64,000 nucleotides of DNA from Subtercola frigoramans (GTDB taxonomy: Bacteria; Actinomycetota; Actinomycetes; Actinomycetales; Microbacteriaceae), in contig NZ_JAFBBU010000001.1 of assembly GCF_016907385.1 (NCBI RefSeq), forward strand, positions 1,116,001 to 1,180,000, written 5' to 3'. The translations under genes and the position numbers were made by a program. Shown piece after piece: positions 44,915-55,297 of this stretch. Positions within the stretch are counted from its first letter, which is position 1; each line of letters begins with the position of its first letter. The notes beneath the pieces are model-generated. The model was not told the origin of the DNA and searched no databases. It was given only the letters and a program-made list of their open reading frames with translations.

Positions 44915-46708
44915 TTACGTGACGGGGCTGACGACCTGTACCTGCGTGATGCTCGCCAGAGGAAGCGTGCGCTCGACGCCGGCTTTCGGGTCGGTTGCCC
45001 GAAGGCGACCACTGCCGAGACTTGTCGGAACGACCAGGAAGCTCATCTCCGAACCGTTGGGAACCTTGACCGTGACCAGAACCGTCGACTTCGCCTTCAC
45101 GGCGACGTCGAGCTGACGCACCAGCCAGGCTTCGGCCGTATCGGTGCCCGGCCGCACTCCGCTTCCGCGCAGGCGGTTGATGAGCTCGTCGACGGGTCGG
45201 GACGCGATCTCGACGCGTGTCGGCGCGTTCGGAAACCGGGTGAGAGTGAGGGGCTCGCCGGACTCTGCTTCGGCGATGACCGGGTAGCGGGCATCCACCA
45301 GCAGCCAGTAGACCGTCTCGAGGCTGAACCGGCTCGTGAGCCGGCTGTCGCCCGAGAAGACCAGCCCGAGCGAACCGAGGCTCTGGTCGACGGCGATGGT
45401 GTGCAGCAGTTGCCCGTCGTCGGAGCGCACGTAGCTCCCCGAGTCGCCGAGCGACCCCGCTCTCAGAAGACCGTACCGTGCGCTCGACTCCGAGATCAGG
45501 TAGTCGAGAGGCTGGGGAATGCCGCTCGAAGAGATGCTCTGCAGAAAGCTCCGGATGCCCGCGGCGGTGTACCCCGCAGCGAGTGCCCTGGCAATCGAGC
45601 CCGACGAGATGCGATAGGTAGACGCGATCGACCGGCTCTCGACGTGGGCCATGGCGCGAAGGGAGCGGTCGATCTCCGGCAGCAGTGGCCCGGGAGCAAC
45701 CACGGTCAGGTCGTGTTGCAGGTAGACGGTCGAGACTTCTGCGGGTAGCAGGGGCGACAGGGCTGCGGTCGCCTCTTCTTCTCCGTGCTGGAGCAGGGCG
45801 GCCCCGGCGGCACTTGCCAGCCCGAGGCCGGCGATCCCCAGTCGTTCGGCATCGATCGTGAACTCGTCGATCTGCTCTGCGAGTTCGTCGCCGCCTGCGG
45901 GGTACAGCCACCGGAGGTACTCCGCCAGCGGTTCACCCCAGACGGAGTCCAACCGGGACCGCAGAACGTCGACGATCTGAGGGGGCAGCGCGTCGAGCCA
46001 GGCCGAGGCGAGGGTGCCCCAGCGGCGTGCCAATGGTTGCAGCATCCATTCGCCTGCCGTTGCAGAACCGAACCACGATGCACCCTCACGGTGGGTCAGG
46101 CCCGCGATGGTCGACACGCGGAGGATCGAATTCATGGCCTCTGGGGCAAGACCCGTTGCAGCGGCAAGCCTCTTCGCGTCGGGCACGGCGAGCCCGCCTT
46201 TGGCGAGTTCGCGGGCCGGAGCAGTCTGGAGGGCTGTCGCGAGTTCAGTGACGGCGACGGTCGTCTCGAAGGCACGCTCTGCGGCGATCTCGTCGGTCTT
46301 GGCGCCCGCCGCTAGTGAGGGAGGTGCCGCCGAGGTGGGTGCGACCCCGGAGACGAGTTCATCGATGGAGGGCAGACCCCGCTCGGGCCAGGCCAGGAGA
46401 ACGCTGCGTACGCCGTCGTAGGGCTCGAAGCGGCCGTCTTCTTCGACAAGCAGCATGAGTGAGAACGCGGCGCGAAGGGCCGGAGTGGCCGTCGCCGTGT
46501 CGACGGAGCCGGTGCCGATCTGGCCGAGGGTGTGACGGTCGAGGTGGGAGAGCGCTTCGTGGACCGAATCAGGCGAGAGCAGCGCGTCAGCCAGGTCGAA
46601 GAAGTCGCGGAGGTCGCGTTTGCTCAGGTTGCGCGCCGTCAGCAGAGTGATGAGGGCATCGTCGCTCTCCGTCTGAAGTCGGCCGGCCAGAGCGAGCGTG
46701 TCGCTCAT
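44915..46708 (-). CDS. XPB-associated helicase-domain protein
   Basis: A 597-residue protein of the actinobacterial family always found beside bacterial XPB (as Rv0862c beside Rv0861c in mycobacteria). The N-terminus, MSDTLALAGRLQTESDDALI, resembles the start of an SMC/helicase-wing domain, and the C-terminal part (RVEIASRPVDELINRLRGSG) is the helicase_C_3-type region. No Walker motifs. It probably forms a complex with XPB; the mechanism is not established. Confidence 0.82.
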   Translation of the reverse strand: MSDTLALAGRLQTESDDALITLLTARNLSKRDLRDFFDLADALLSPDSVHEALSHLDRHTLGQIGTGSVDTATATPALRAAFSLMLLVEEDGRFEPYDGVRSVLLAWPERGLPSIDELVSGVAPTSAAPPSLAAGAKTDEIAAERAFETTVAVTELATALQTAPARELAKGGLAVPDAKRLAAATGLAPEAMNSILRVSTIAGLTHREGASWFGSATAGEWMLQPLARRWGTLASAWLDALPPQIVDVLRSRLDSVWGEPLAEYLRWLYPAGGDELAEQIDEFTIDAERLGIAGLGLASAAGAALLQHGEEEATAALSPLLPAEVSTVYLQHDLTVVAPGPLLPEIDRSLRAMAHVESRSIASTYRISSGSIARALAAGYTAAGIRSFLQSISSSGIPQPLDYLISESSARYGLLRAGSLGDSGSYVRSDDGQLLHTIAVDQSLGSLGLVFSGDSRLTSRFSLETVYWLLVDARYPVIAEAESGEPLTLTRFPNAPTRVEIASRPVDELINRLRGSGVRPGTDTAEAWLVRQLDVAVKAKSTVLVTVKVPNGSEMSFLVVPTSLGSGRLRATDPKAGVERTLPLASITQVQVVSPVT

Positions 46709-46953
46709 CTGGAGCTACGAGCCTCGCGGGATCGGCGGACGGCATTCATGATGACGAGGGCGATGATGAGCACGATGGTCACCGGAAAGCCGAACAGCGG
46801 AAAAACGAGAACAACCGGCACGAGCGTGAAGTGCGCAATCCCTGAGATGATGCCGAGGATCATGCAGATGATGGAAAGACCGGCGACACCGGCGATCATG
46901 AACGCGAGAGCGCGCTCACCCCGGTGAATCACGGGGGTATTTGGATTGGTCAC
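46705..46953 (-). CDS. Small two-helix membrane protein
   Basis: An 82-residue protein with hydrophobic segments at about 16-37 and 44-66 and a basic end (NAVRRSREARSSR). GTG start 46953. It overlaps the next gene by four bases, indicating that it leads the operon with the XPB pair. No function recognised. Confidence 0.65.
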   Translation of the reverse strand: MTNPNTPVIHRGERALAFMIAGVAGLSIICMILGIISGIAHFTLVPVVLVFPLFGFPVTIVLIIALVIMNAVRRSREARSSR

Positions 46954-47046
46954 CTCTCTAACAATACGGGCACCGCAGCAAGCTAATAGGCTTACCTCTG
47001 GCCGGAGCGCAATATTCCGGCACAAAACACACGAGGAGATCCACAC

Positions 47047-47427
47047 ATGCCTACCGGCAAGGTCAAGTTCTATGACGAAGAGAAGGGCTTTGGCTTCATC
47101 AGCTCAGATGATGGCCAGGAAGTCTTTCTGCACGCGTCAGCCCTGCCCGCTGGGGCCACTGTCAAGGCGGGTACGAAGCTCGAATTCGGTATCGCGGACG
47201 GCAAGCGCGGGGTGCAGGCGCTCTCGGTGCGTGTTCTCGAAGCTCCGCCGAGCATGGTCAAACTCAGCCGCAAGCCGGCCGATGATATGGCCGTCATCAT
47301 CGAAGATCTTGTCAAGGTTCTCGATGGCATCGGCACCAACCTCAAGCGTGGTCGTTACCCCGATTCTGCTCACAGCCGCAAGATCGCGGCGCTCCTTCGC
47401 AAGGTCGCAGACGAGTTGGACGCCTAG
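47047..47427 (+). CDS. cspB: Cold-shock domain protein with C-terminal extension
   Basis: A 126-residue protein: a cold-shock domain (residues about 1-65, VKFYDEEKGFGFISSDDG and VFLHASALP) followed by a 60-residue helical extension (MAVIIEDLVKVLDGIGTNLK) absent from CspA. The longer form with a downstream DUF3027 gene is the mycobacterial CspB arrangement. GAGGAG lies about ten bases before the ATG. Confidence 0.9.
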   Translation: MPTGKVKFYDEEKGFGFISSDDGQEVFLHASALPAGATVKAGTKLEFGIADGKRGVQALSVRVLEAPPSMVKLSRKPADDMAVIIEDLVKVLDGIGTNLKRGRYPDSAHSRKIAALLRKVADELDA

Positions 47428-47430
47428 CTC

Positions 47431-48387
<957 letters not shown>

Positions 48388-48405
48388 TTCAGGCACGCAA
48401 ACGAA

Positions 48406-48443
48406 GAAAGAGCCTTCCGAAAGCAATTCCGGGAGGCTCTTTC
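48406..48443. terminator. Terminator between DUF3027 gene and serC
   Basis: GAAAGAGCCT (48406-48415) pairs with AGGCTCTTTC (48434-48443) between two convergent genes; the A- and T-rich arms suit both directions. Confidence 0.8.
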
Positions 48444-48463
48444 TCTATTCGGACCAGGTCAGC

Positions 48464-50358
<1,895 letters not shown>

Positions 50359-50403
50359 ACGAAAAGTGTTCGTTACCAATTTGTTGCAATTCGCCGTTTC
50401 GGG

Positions 50404-50580
50404 GTGACAAACGCTGGTGCCTCCCGTATCCTCGAACAAGTCCGGAGGGCCGTGAGAACGGTCACACGACATTATCGAGACACAGAAAACTAGCCGAAAG
50501 CGGTGCTCTTTTCCCGAAGAGCGACACCGCCATGGCGAGGCGACATACCTAGATGCCGCATAGTGCCGGAGGAACACACT
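50404..50580 (+). promoter_or_regulatory. Promoter and structured leader of the C40 peptidase gene
   Basis: A -35 GTGACA (50404-50409), 17-base spacer and -10 TATCCT (50427-50432) imply a leader of about 140 bases. The leader contains GTGAGAACG-GTCACACGA (50452-50469), a 9-base direct repeat like an MtrA box, and a hairpin GCGGTG..CTCTT/AAGAG..CACCGC (about 50502-50532). It does not show the conserved elements I know of c-di-AMP (ydaO) riboswitches. GGAGG lies nine bases before the TTG start. Confidence 0.5.
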
Positions 50581-51600
50581 TTGACTTTTTCGAGCGACCA
50601 GCTTGGCTCAGACGAGCAGAAGAACAACCCGAAAAACCCTGAGCCACGTACCAGCTCAGCCAGTCTGCCGCAGACCAGGCGCTCGCTTCGCGAAGCCGCC
50701 TCTGCCGAGACGAACGGGCACCGCCCCGAGACTCGCTCCCTCTCAACACCTGCCGTTTCAGCACCCGCCCTTTCAGCGCCTGCAGGTCCAAAACCTGCAG
50801 GTTCAGCGATGGCTGCGAGGCCGGCTAGCTCGACCCAGCAGATCGCCGCAGTGCAGCCGCGTCAGAAGCACCGCATCGGCAAACCGACCAAGCGCGGGAT
50901 CATCAGCACTGTGGTCATGACGGCCGCAGCGGCACTCGTCGCAACGATGGCGTTGCCCGCGTACGCGTTCAGCATGAACGGCGCCTTCGACCCCTCGACT
51001 GCCAAGACGGCGGCTCTTGCTTCGGGCCAGCAGACCCTCGAAGTCGATGCCACTGCGACAGACGCTGCGGTGAACCGCGACAACTACCAGGCACCCACCA
51101 AAGAAGATCTCCAGGCCGCCAAAGACGCAGCAGCTGCTGCCGCGGCGGCAGCTGCTGCGGCACAGGCAGCCGCACTCAAGGTCGCTGCCGTCTCGTCGAC
51201 GACCAGCACCGCAGCGACGACGGCGTCTGGTGTCGCCTTCAATCCGCCGTCAGGCCCCTACAGTGGCGCTGCGGTTGTCGCGTACGCCATGCAGTTCGTC
51301 GGCGTCGTCCCCTACGGCTCCGGCGCCAGCCCCGATACGAGCTTCGGCTGCGATGGGCTCACCCAGTACGTCTTCAAGCAGTTCGGTATCAATCTTCCCC
51401 GCACGGTGAGCAACCAGGCCGCTGCGGGAACCCGTATCTCGGCAGCAGATGCGCAGCCGGGCGACCTCATGATCTACTCGATCGGACACGTGGGAATCTA
51501 TGCAGGCGGCGGCAAGATGATCGACTCGCCTGACTGGGGTCGCTTCGTTGAGTACCGACCGGTGTGGGGCAGCTACTACTTCGTTCGTCTGGGTATCTGA
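50581..51600 (+). CDS. Secreted NlpC/P60 (C40) peptidoglycan endopeptidase, type A
   Basis: About 339 residues. A disordered Ser/Thr/Pro-rich N-terminus of about 100 residues precedes a membrane or signal segment (ISTVVMTAAAALVATMALPA, cleavage after AYA). A shared module follows (NGAFDPSTAKTAALASGQQ and NRDNYQAP), then Ala-rich helices and a C-terminal NlpC/P60 domain with catalytic Cys in FGCDGLTQYVF and His in GHVGIYAGG. It should cleave D-Glu-mDAP or equivalent cross-links. The long basic cytoplasmic-side extension is unusual. Confidence 0.85.
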   Translation: MTFSSDQLGSDEQKNNPKNPEPRTSSASLPQTRRSLREAASAETNGHRPETRSLSTPAVSAPALSAPAGPKPAGSAMAARPASSTQQIAAVQPRQKHRIGKPTKRGIISTVVMTAAAALVATMALPAYAFSMNGAFDPSTAKTAALASGQQTLEVDATATDAAVNRDNYQAPTKEDLQAAKDAAAAAAAAAAAAQAAALKVAAVSSTTSTAATTASGVAFNPPSGPYSGAAVVAYAMQFVGVVPYGSGASPDTSFGCDGLTQYVFKQFGINLPRTVSNQAAAGTRISAADAQPGDLMIYSIGHVGIYAGGGKMIDSPDWGRFVEYRPVWGSYYFVRLGI

Positions 51601-51632
51601 GCCATCCGTCCCCTCACTCGTATGGTTGATCT

Positions 51633-52802
51633 GTGACTGACGGATTCGCAACGCGCCGCGAGCGGCGCGAGGCAGAGGCGGCCGCCGCCGCGCTGGGTCA
51701 GCTTCTGAGCACCACGCCGGACTCCACAGACACGCCGGTGGTTGCACACCATGTTGTAGTCCCAACGGCTCCCGTCGTTCAGATCGCTACCGTTGCTCCC
51801 ATCGGGCTGGGCGTGCCAGTCACTCGGGCTGAGACCGTTTCCCCGAGCGTCCATGTCTCGTCGAGCACCCCTGTAGCAGCGAGGGTTACCGCGAACAAGG
51901 TCAGCGTCACGAAGTCCGGCGTCACGAGGCCCAGCGTCACGAAGCCCAGCATCAAGAGGCCTACCGTCACGAAGCGTTCGCTGGTCAGCGCCGTCGTCAT
52001 GACGTTTGCCGCTGCCCTTATCGCAACGATGTCACTCCCGGCCTACGCCTTCACAACCAACGGCGCCTTCGACCCGTACGAAGGCGCTGCATCCCTGACC
52101 GCCGGCCAACAGAGCATGGAGAGCGGCGCAGGCAGCTCACTCATCATCAGCCGAGACAACTACCAGGCGCCGAGCCAGGAAGAACTCAAGGCGAAGAAGG
52201 CTGCCGAAGCTGCAGCAGCGGCCGCCAAGCTTGCCGCGACCCTGCAACTCTCGTCGACCGGTGCCGTCACGGCTTCGGCCTACCCAGCAGTGGTGTCGCC
52301 CGAAGTGCAGGCACTCGCCTCATACCTCATGGCGGCAGTCGCCTCGGGAAAGCTCGTCGGATCCCGGCCCGATCACATCAAGGAGATCGGCTATCTCGCG
52401 AGCGGACAGGCCGTTGCGAACTGCGGTGTGGACTTCCGCGTCCTGCAGACAATCAAGGTCGCCGTCGACAACTTCGACAAGGTCGGGGTGAGCGACATCA
52501 ACAGATTGTGTACCGGTCAAATCGAGGGTGCAGGCACGAATTCCCCGCACTACCGCTCCGGCGGTGGTCATGCCCTGGACTTCTACATTCTCAACGGTCA
52601 CTCACTCACCGGTGGAGACTCGGATTCCATGAAGCTGCTGCGACTGCTCGACCCGCTGGTGCCCGCAAACACCAACGTGGGTCAGGCGGGGTGCCGGTCA
52701 TCCGGTTCGGGGTTCGTCAATATCTCGGAGTTCGCTGACTCGTGCAGCCACCTGCACATCGACTTCATCAGTGCGCGTGGTGCGCAGCTGAGCGGGGTCT
52801 GA
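51633..52802 (+). CDS. Secreted cell-wall protein with M15-like C-terminal domain, type A
   Basis: A 389-residue protein sharing the N-terminal plan of its neighbour: disordered start with VTKPS-type repeats, signal segment (VSAVVMTFAAALIATMSLPA), the module NGAFDPYEGAASLTAGQQ and SRDNYQAP, and an Ala-rich helix. The C-terminal domain instead carries GGGHALDFYIL and CSHLHIDF, zinc-ligand-like His/Asp motifs of LAS/M15-type peptidases. TATGGT (51621-51626) lies six bases before the GTG start, so a leaderless transcript is possible despite the nearby gene. Confidence 0.75.
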   Translation: MTDGFATRRERREAEAAAAALGQLLSTTPDSTDTPVVAHHVVVPTAPVVQIATVAPIGLGVPVTRAETVSPSVHVSSSTPVAARVTANKVSVTKSGVTRPSVTKPSIKRPTVTKRSLVSAVVMTFAAALIATMSLPAYAFTTNGAFDPYEGAASLTAGQQSMESGAGSSLIISRDNYQAPSQEELKAKKAAEAAAAAAKLAATLQLSSTGAVTASAYPAVVSPEVQALASYLMAAVASGKLVGSRPDHIKEIGYLASGQAVANCGVDFRVLQTIKVAVDNFDKVGVSDINRLCTGQIEGAGTNSPHYRSGGGHALDFYILNGHSLTGGDSDSMKLLRLLDPLVPANTNVGQAGCRSSGSGFVNISEFADSCSHLHIDFISARGAQLSGV

Positions 52803-52969
52803 GCACCTTCTGCTCGGGCAACGGCAGCGTTTTTTCGTCCAGCCGTGCGATGGGCCGTTCGTGAACACGCGGTTACAGCTTGCCGACAGAACCCGCGATG
52901 TGTACGGCAGCGACCGATTTGTTTGTTAGCCTGTGCCAAAGATATTTTCTCGAGTCCACGGGAGAGTTC

Positions 52970-53098
52970 GTGAACGGTCAAGGCAGCATCCCAACCACGG
53001 GTGACCGCCTTCTTCGCGCGCGAATACTCACCTGCGTGCTTCAGCATCGGATACAAACCACTGCCACCGTGCGTGTGGGTAAGGCGTTGTCATTGTGA
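52970..53098 (+). CDS. Possible 42-residue leader peptide
   Basis: A GTG at 52970, preceded by GGGAG at a five-base spacing, opens a 42-codon frame (MNGQGSIPTTGDRLLRARIL from a GTG start). Its TGA (53096-53098) sits at the loop edge of the terminator hairpin. Translation through the stem would disturb the hairpin, as in attenuation. The amino acid content shows no strong bias towards one amino acid. Function is speculative. Confidence 0.35.
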   Translation: MNGQGSIPTTGDRLLRARILTCVLQHRIQTTATVRVGKALSL

Positions 53099-53112
53099 CA
53101 GCGCCTTTTTTT
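53081..53112 (+). terminator. Strong terminator upstream of the HNH gene (attenuator candidate)
   Basis: AAGGCGTTGTCA, loop TTG, TGACAGCGCCTT followed by seven T: an almost perfect 12-base stem with one wobble. It terminates whatever starts at about 52953, or acts as an attenuator for the gene at 53213. Confidence 0.85.
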
Positions 53113-53212
53113 GTGCCCGTTCGGCGCGCATCATCACCCCGTAGACCCCGATGAACGATCTTCGCAACATCGAATGTCTGGCAGCCGGCCAGGCCTTTTC
53201 GAAAGGGAGAAC

Positions 53213-53710
53213 ATGCGAACGTTGGTACTGAACGCGGGCTACGAACCGCTGGGGGTCGTTTCATTTCGCCGGGCGCTGGTGCTCGTCATGAATGACAAGG
53301 CGCGAATCGTTGAGAGTGACGAAGACGCGCCGGTGTGGGCAGCGTCGGGTGCGTACGAGCGCCCCTCGGTCATCCTCCTCACGCGCTATGTGAAGATCCC
53401 GTCGTCACGGCAGGTTCCGGTGAGTCGCCGCGGAGTGCTTCGCCGCGACAACCAGCGCTGTGTGTACTGCGGCCAGGGCGCCACCACGGTTGACCACGTT
53501 CAGCCGCGTTCGCGGGGGGGCAAAGACACCTGGGAGAACCTGGTCGCCTGCTGCCTGCGCTGCAACAACATCAAGAGTGACAAGACGCCTGCAGAGATGG
53601 GCTGGTCGATGAACTCGCAGCCCAGAATGCCGCACCACGCCGGCTGGTTCGTGCGTGGCGTCGAACGCGCGCTACCGGAGTGGGAAGGCTATCTGCAGTC
53701 AGCTGCCTGA
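53213..53710 (+). CDS. HNH endonuclease family protein
   Basis: A 165-residue protein. It begins MRTLVLNAGYEPLGVVSF and ends with an HNH motif: CVYCGQGATTVDHVQPRSRG, then NLVACCLRCNNIKSDK, giving the CxxC pairs and His-Asn-His-type residues. This short actinobacterial family is common, has no known partner and is found once per genome in many relatives. GGGAG precedes the ATG. It is flanked by the four cell-wall genes. Confidence 0.88.
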   Translation: MRTLVLNAGYEPLGVVSFRRALVLVMNDKARIVESDEDAPVWAASGAYERPSVILLTRYVKIPSSRQVPVSRRGVLRRDNQRCVYCGQGATTVDHVQPRSRGGKDTWENLVACCLRCNNIKSDKTPAEMGWSMNSQPRMPHHAGWFVRGVERALPEWEGYLQSAA

Positions 53711-53786
53711 GCTTCAGCTGCCTGAGTTCGCAGTTGCCTGAGTTCGCGGTTGCTGCAAGATGCACGGCACTGCAGGATGCACGGCC

Positions 53787-55121
53787 CTACACGATTCGAA
53801 TGAAGAAGTAGCTTCCCCAGAGGCCGTGCGCGTGCGTGACGTAACGCCCCCAATCGGGCGAATGGATCACGCCGCCGTGCCCGTCGTAGATGCCGATGTG
53901 GGCGTTTGGCCACACGACCAGGTCGCCCGCGCGAACCTCAGAGGAGGAGACGCGAACACCCATCGCGGTCTGGCGGCTCACCAGTCTCGGTAGGGAGATG
54001 CCGAAGTGCCCGTACACCCACTGGGTGAGGCCGTCGCAACCGAATCCAGCACTGGGGGAGGCTCCCGCGCTGTAGGGAACGACACCGACGTACTGTTCTG
54101 CGTAGGCGACGACGGCATTACCGTCGAACGGCTGCGTGGGGGCATCGGTGACGGGCGCCGTGGAGCCGCCGCCTGACGATCCGCCTGACGATCCACCGCT
54201 GGAGCCACCGGAGCTGCCTGCCGAATCGCTGGAGCCACCGGTGTTCGAGCTCGGCGGGTTCTGCGCGGCCTGGGCTGCCTGTGCGGCAGCGGCAGATTGG
54301 GCCGCGGCGGCCGCAGCCTGTTCGGCTTCGACTTTGCGCTGCTCCTCGGCGGCGACCCCGGCGTTGTAGTCCGCTTCGGTGGTGATCGCCCCGGTGGTGA
54401 GCGCGGCGAGCTGGACTGTCATCTCGGATTCGTGGTTGTACTGCTCGAGCAAGGTGGCTTTGACCTGCTGCTGGGCGGCGACGGCGTCCGCGAGAGAGGC
54501 TTGTGCAGCATCCGCCAGCACAGTCAGTGCCTGCTCTGCGGCGTCGGCCTGGTCGCTCAGGGACTGTGCAGAGTTTGCGTCCTGGGTGGCCTGGCTGAAG
54601 ATCTTCTTCGACGTCTCGCTGAGCTTGCTCATCGCACCGAGCTGGTAGAGCAAGTTGTCACTCTTGTCGCCGGAGACCAGCAGTTGCATCGACAGGTCGG
54701 TGCCTGCCGATCGGGCGAACTGGGCGGTCAGTGCGGCCGCCTGCTTGTGTGAGGTCGCGGCCTTCGTGGCGGCATCCGTGGCCTGCAACTTCAGTTGATC
54801 TGCCTTGAGAGTTCCCGCGGCGAGGGCATCGTGCGCCTGCTGGTTCTCTGACCAGCGTTGGTCTGCCACGGCCTGGGCTGCGTCGACCTGCGTTTGAAGA
54901 CCCGAGATCAGCGACTGCAGCTGCGCGATCTCCGCCTGCTTGGCGGCTTCGTTGTCACGAGCTGCGACGACGTCGCTCCAGCTCGGGTAGTTCGTTGCGA
55001 ATGCCGGGCTGCCGGCTGTGAGGCTGCTCGCCACGGCAAGACCCGTGACGGCCAGACCGACGAGCAGAACCCGCCAGGGCGCCACGGTCTTCATCGTGGG
55101 CGGTGTGGCGGGTGACTTCAT
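53787..55121 (-). CDS. Secreted NlpC/P60 (C40) peptidoglycan endopeptidase, type B (coiled coil)
   Basis: A 444-residue protein. Signal peptide (VLLVGLAVTGLAVASSLTAG, cleavage after AFA), then a long coiled coil (residues about 45-280) starting NYPSWSDVVAARDNEAAKQA, a Gly/Ser linker (GGSSGG repeats) and the C-terminal NlpC/P60 domain with FGCDGLTQWVYGHF and AHIGIYDGHG. The coiled coil resembles RipA/PcsB-type autoinhibitory regions. The catalytic domain is close to that of the type A gene (50581). The 9-base repeat array lies directly upstream. Confidence 0.85.
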   Translation of the reverse strand: MKSPATPPTMKTVAPWRVLLVGLAVTGLAVASSLTAGSPAFATNYPSWSDVVAARDNEAAKQAEIAQLQSLISGLQTQVDAAQAVADQRWSENQQAHDALAAGTLKADQLKLQATDAATKAATSHKQAAALTAQFARSAGTDLSMQLLVSGDKSDNLLYQLGAMSKLSETSKKIFSQATQDANSAQSLSDQADAAEQALTVLADAAQASLADAVAAQQQVKATLLEQYNHESEMTVQLAALTTGAITTEADYNAGVAAEEQRKVEAEQAAAAAAQSAAAAQAAQAAQNPPSSNTGGSSDSAGSSGGSSGGSSGGSSGGGSTAPVTDAPTQPFDGNAVVAYAEQYVGVVPYSAGASPSAGFGCDGLTQWVYGHFGISLPRLVSRQTAMGVRVSSSEVRAGDLVVWPNAHIGIYDGHGGVIHSPDWGRYVTHAHGLWGSYFFIRIV

Positions 55122-55136
55122 CGGGCCTCGAGACTA

Positions 55137-55217
55137 GTAACAACTGTCACAGGAGTAACAGAAGTCACACTCGCAACTCCTATAACACCAACATCAGCGT
55201 TAACAGTAGCAACACAC
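55137..55217 (-). promoter_or_regulatory. Array of nine 9-bp direct repeats (MtrA-box-like)
   Basis: On the plus strand the sequence reads GTAACAACT, GTCACAGGA, GTAACAGAA, GTCACACTC, GCAACTCCT, ATAACACCA, ACATCAGCG, TTAACAGTA, GCAACACAC without a break. Mycobacterial MtrA boxes are direct repeats of GTCACAgcg at 9 bases. The array starts 16 bases before the start of the C40 gene on the minus strand, so a bound regulator would cover its promoter. Confidence 0.6.
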
Positions 55218-55297
55218 CGGCGTTTCGTGTATCTCGGTATTTTTTTGCCGGTGAGCGAGCCTGTGGTCGGGCCGGATATCGTGCGGTGCGTGTCGGG

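Larger units (their letters stand above)
52803..53212 (+). other. Gene-free region before the HNH gene with promoter, short frame and terminator
   Basis: No full gene here. A possible promoter (TTGTTT 52919-52924, 16 bases, GATATT 52941-52946) precedes a short frame at 52970 that ends inside a strong terminator (53081-53112). The rest, 53113-53212, is the leader of the HNH gene. Confidence 0.5.

Noticed and set aside
43257..45911. Upstream extension of the XPB reading frame to 45911
   Set aside because: The added part overlaps the helicase-associated gene in a different frame and translates to Arg-rich nonsense; the XPB family begins at 44903.
50404..50580. c-di-AMP (ydaO) riboswitch
   Set aside because: The conserved GGGGAACC-type core and the pseudoknot elements could not be found by eye; kept only as an unclassified leader.
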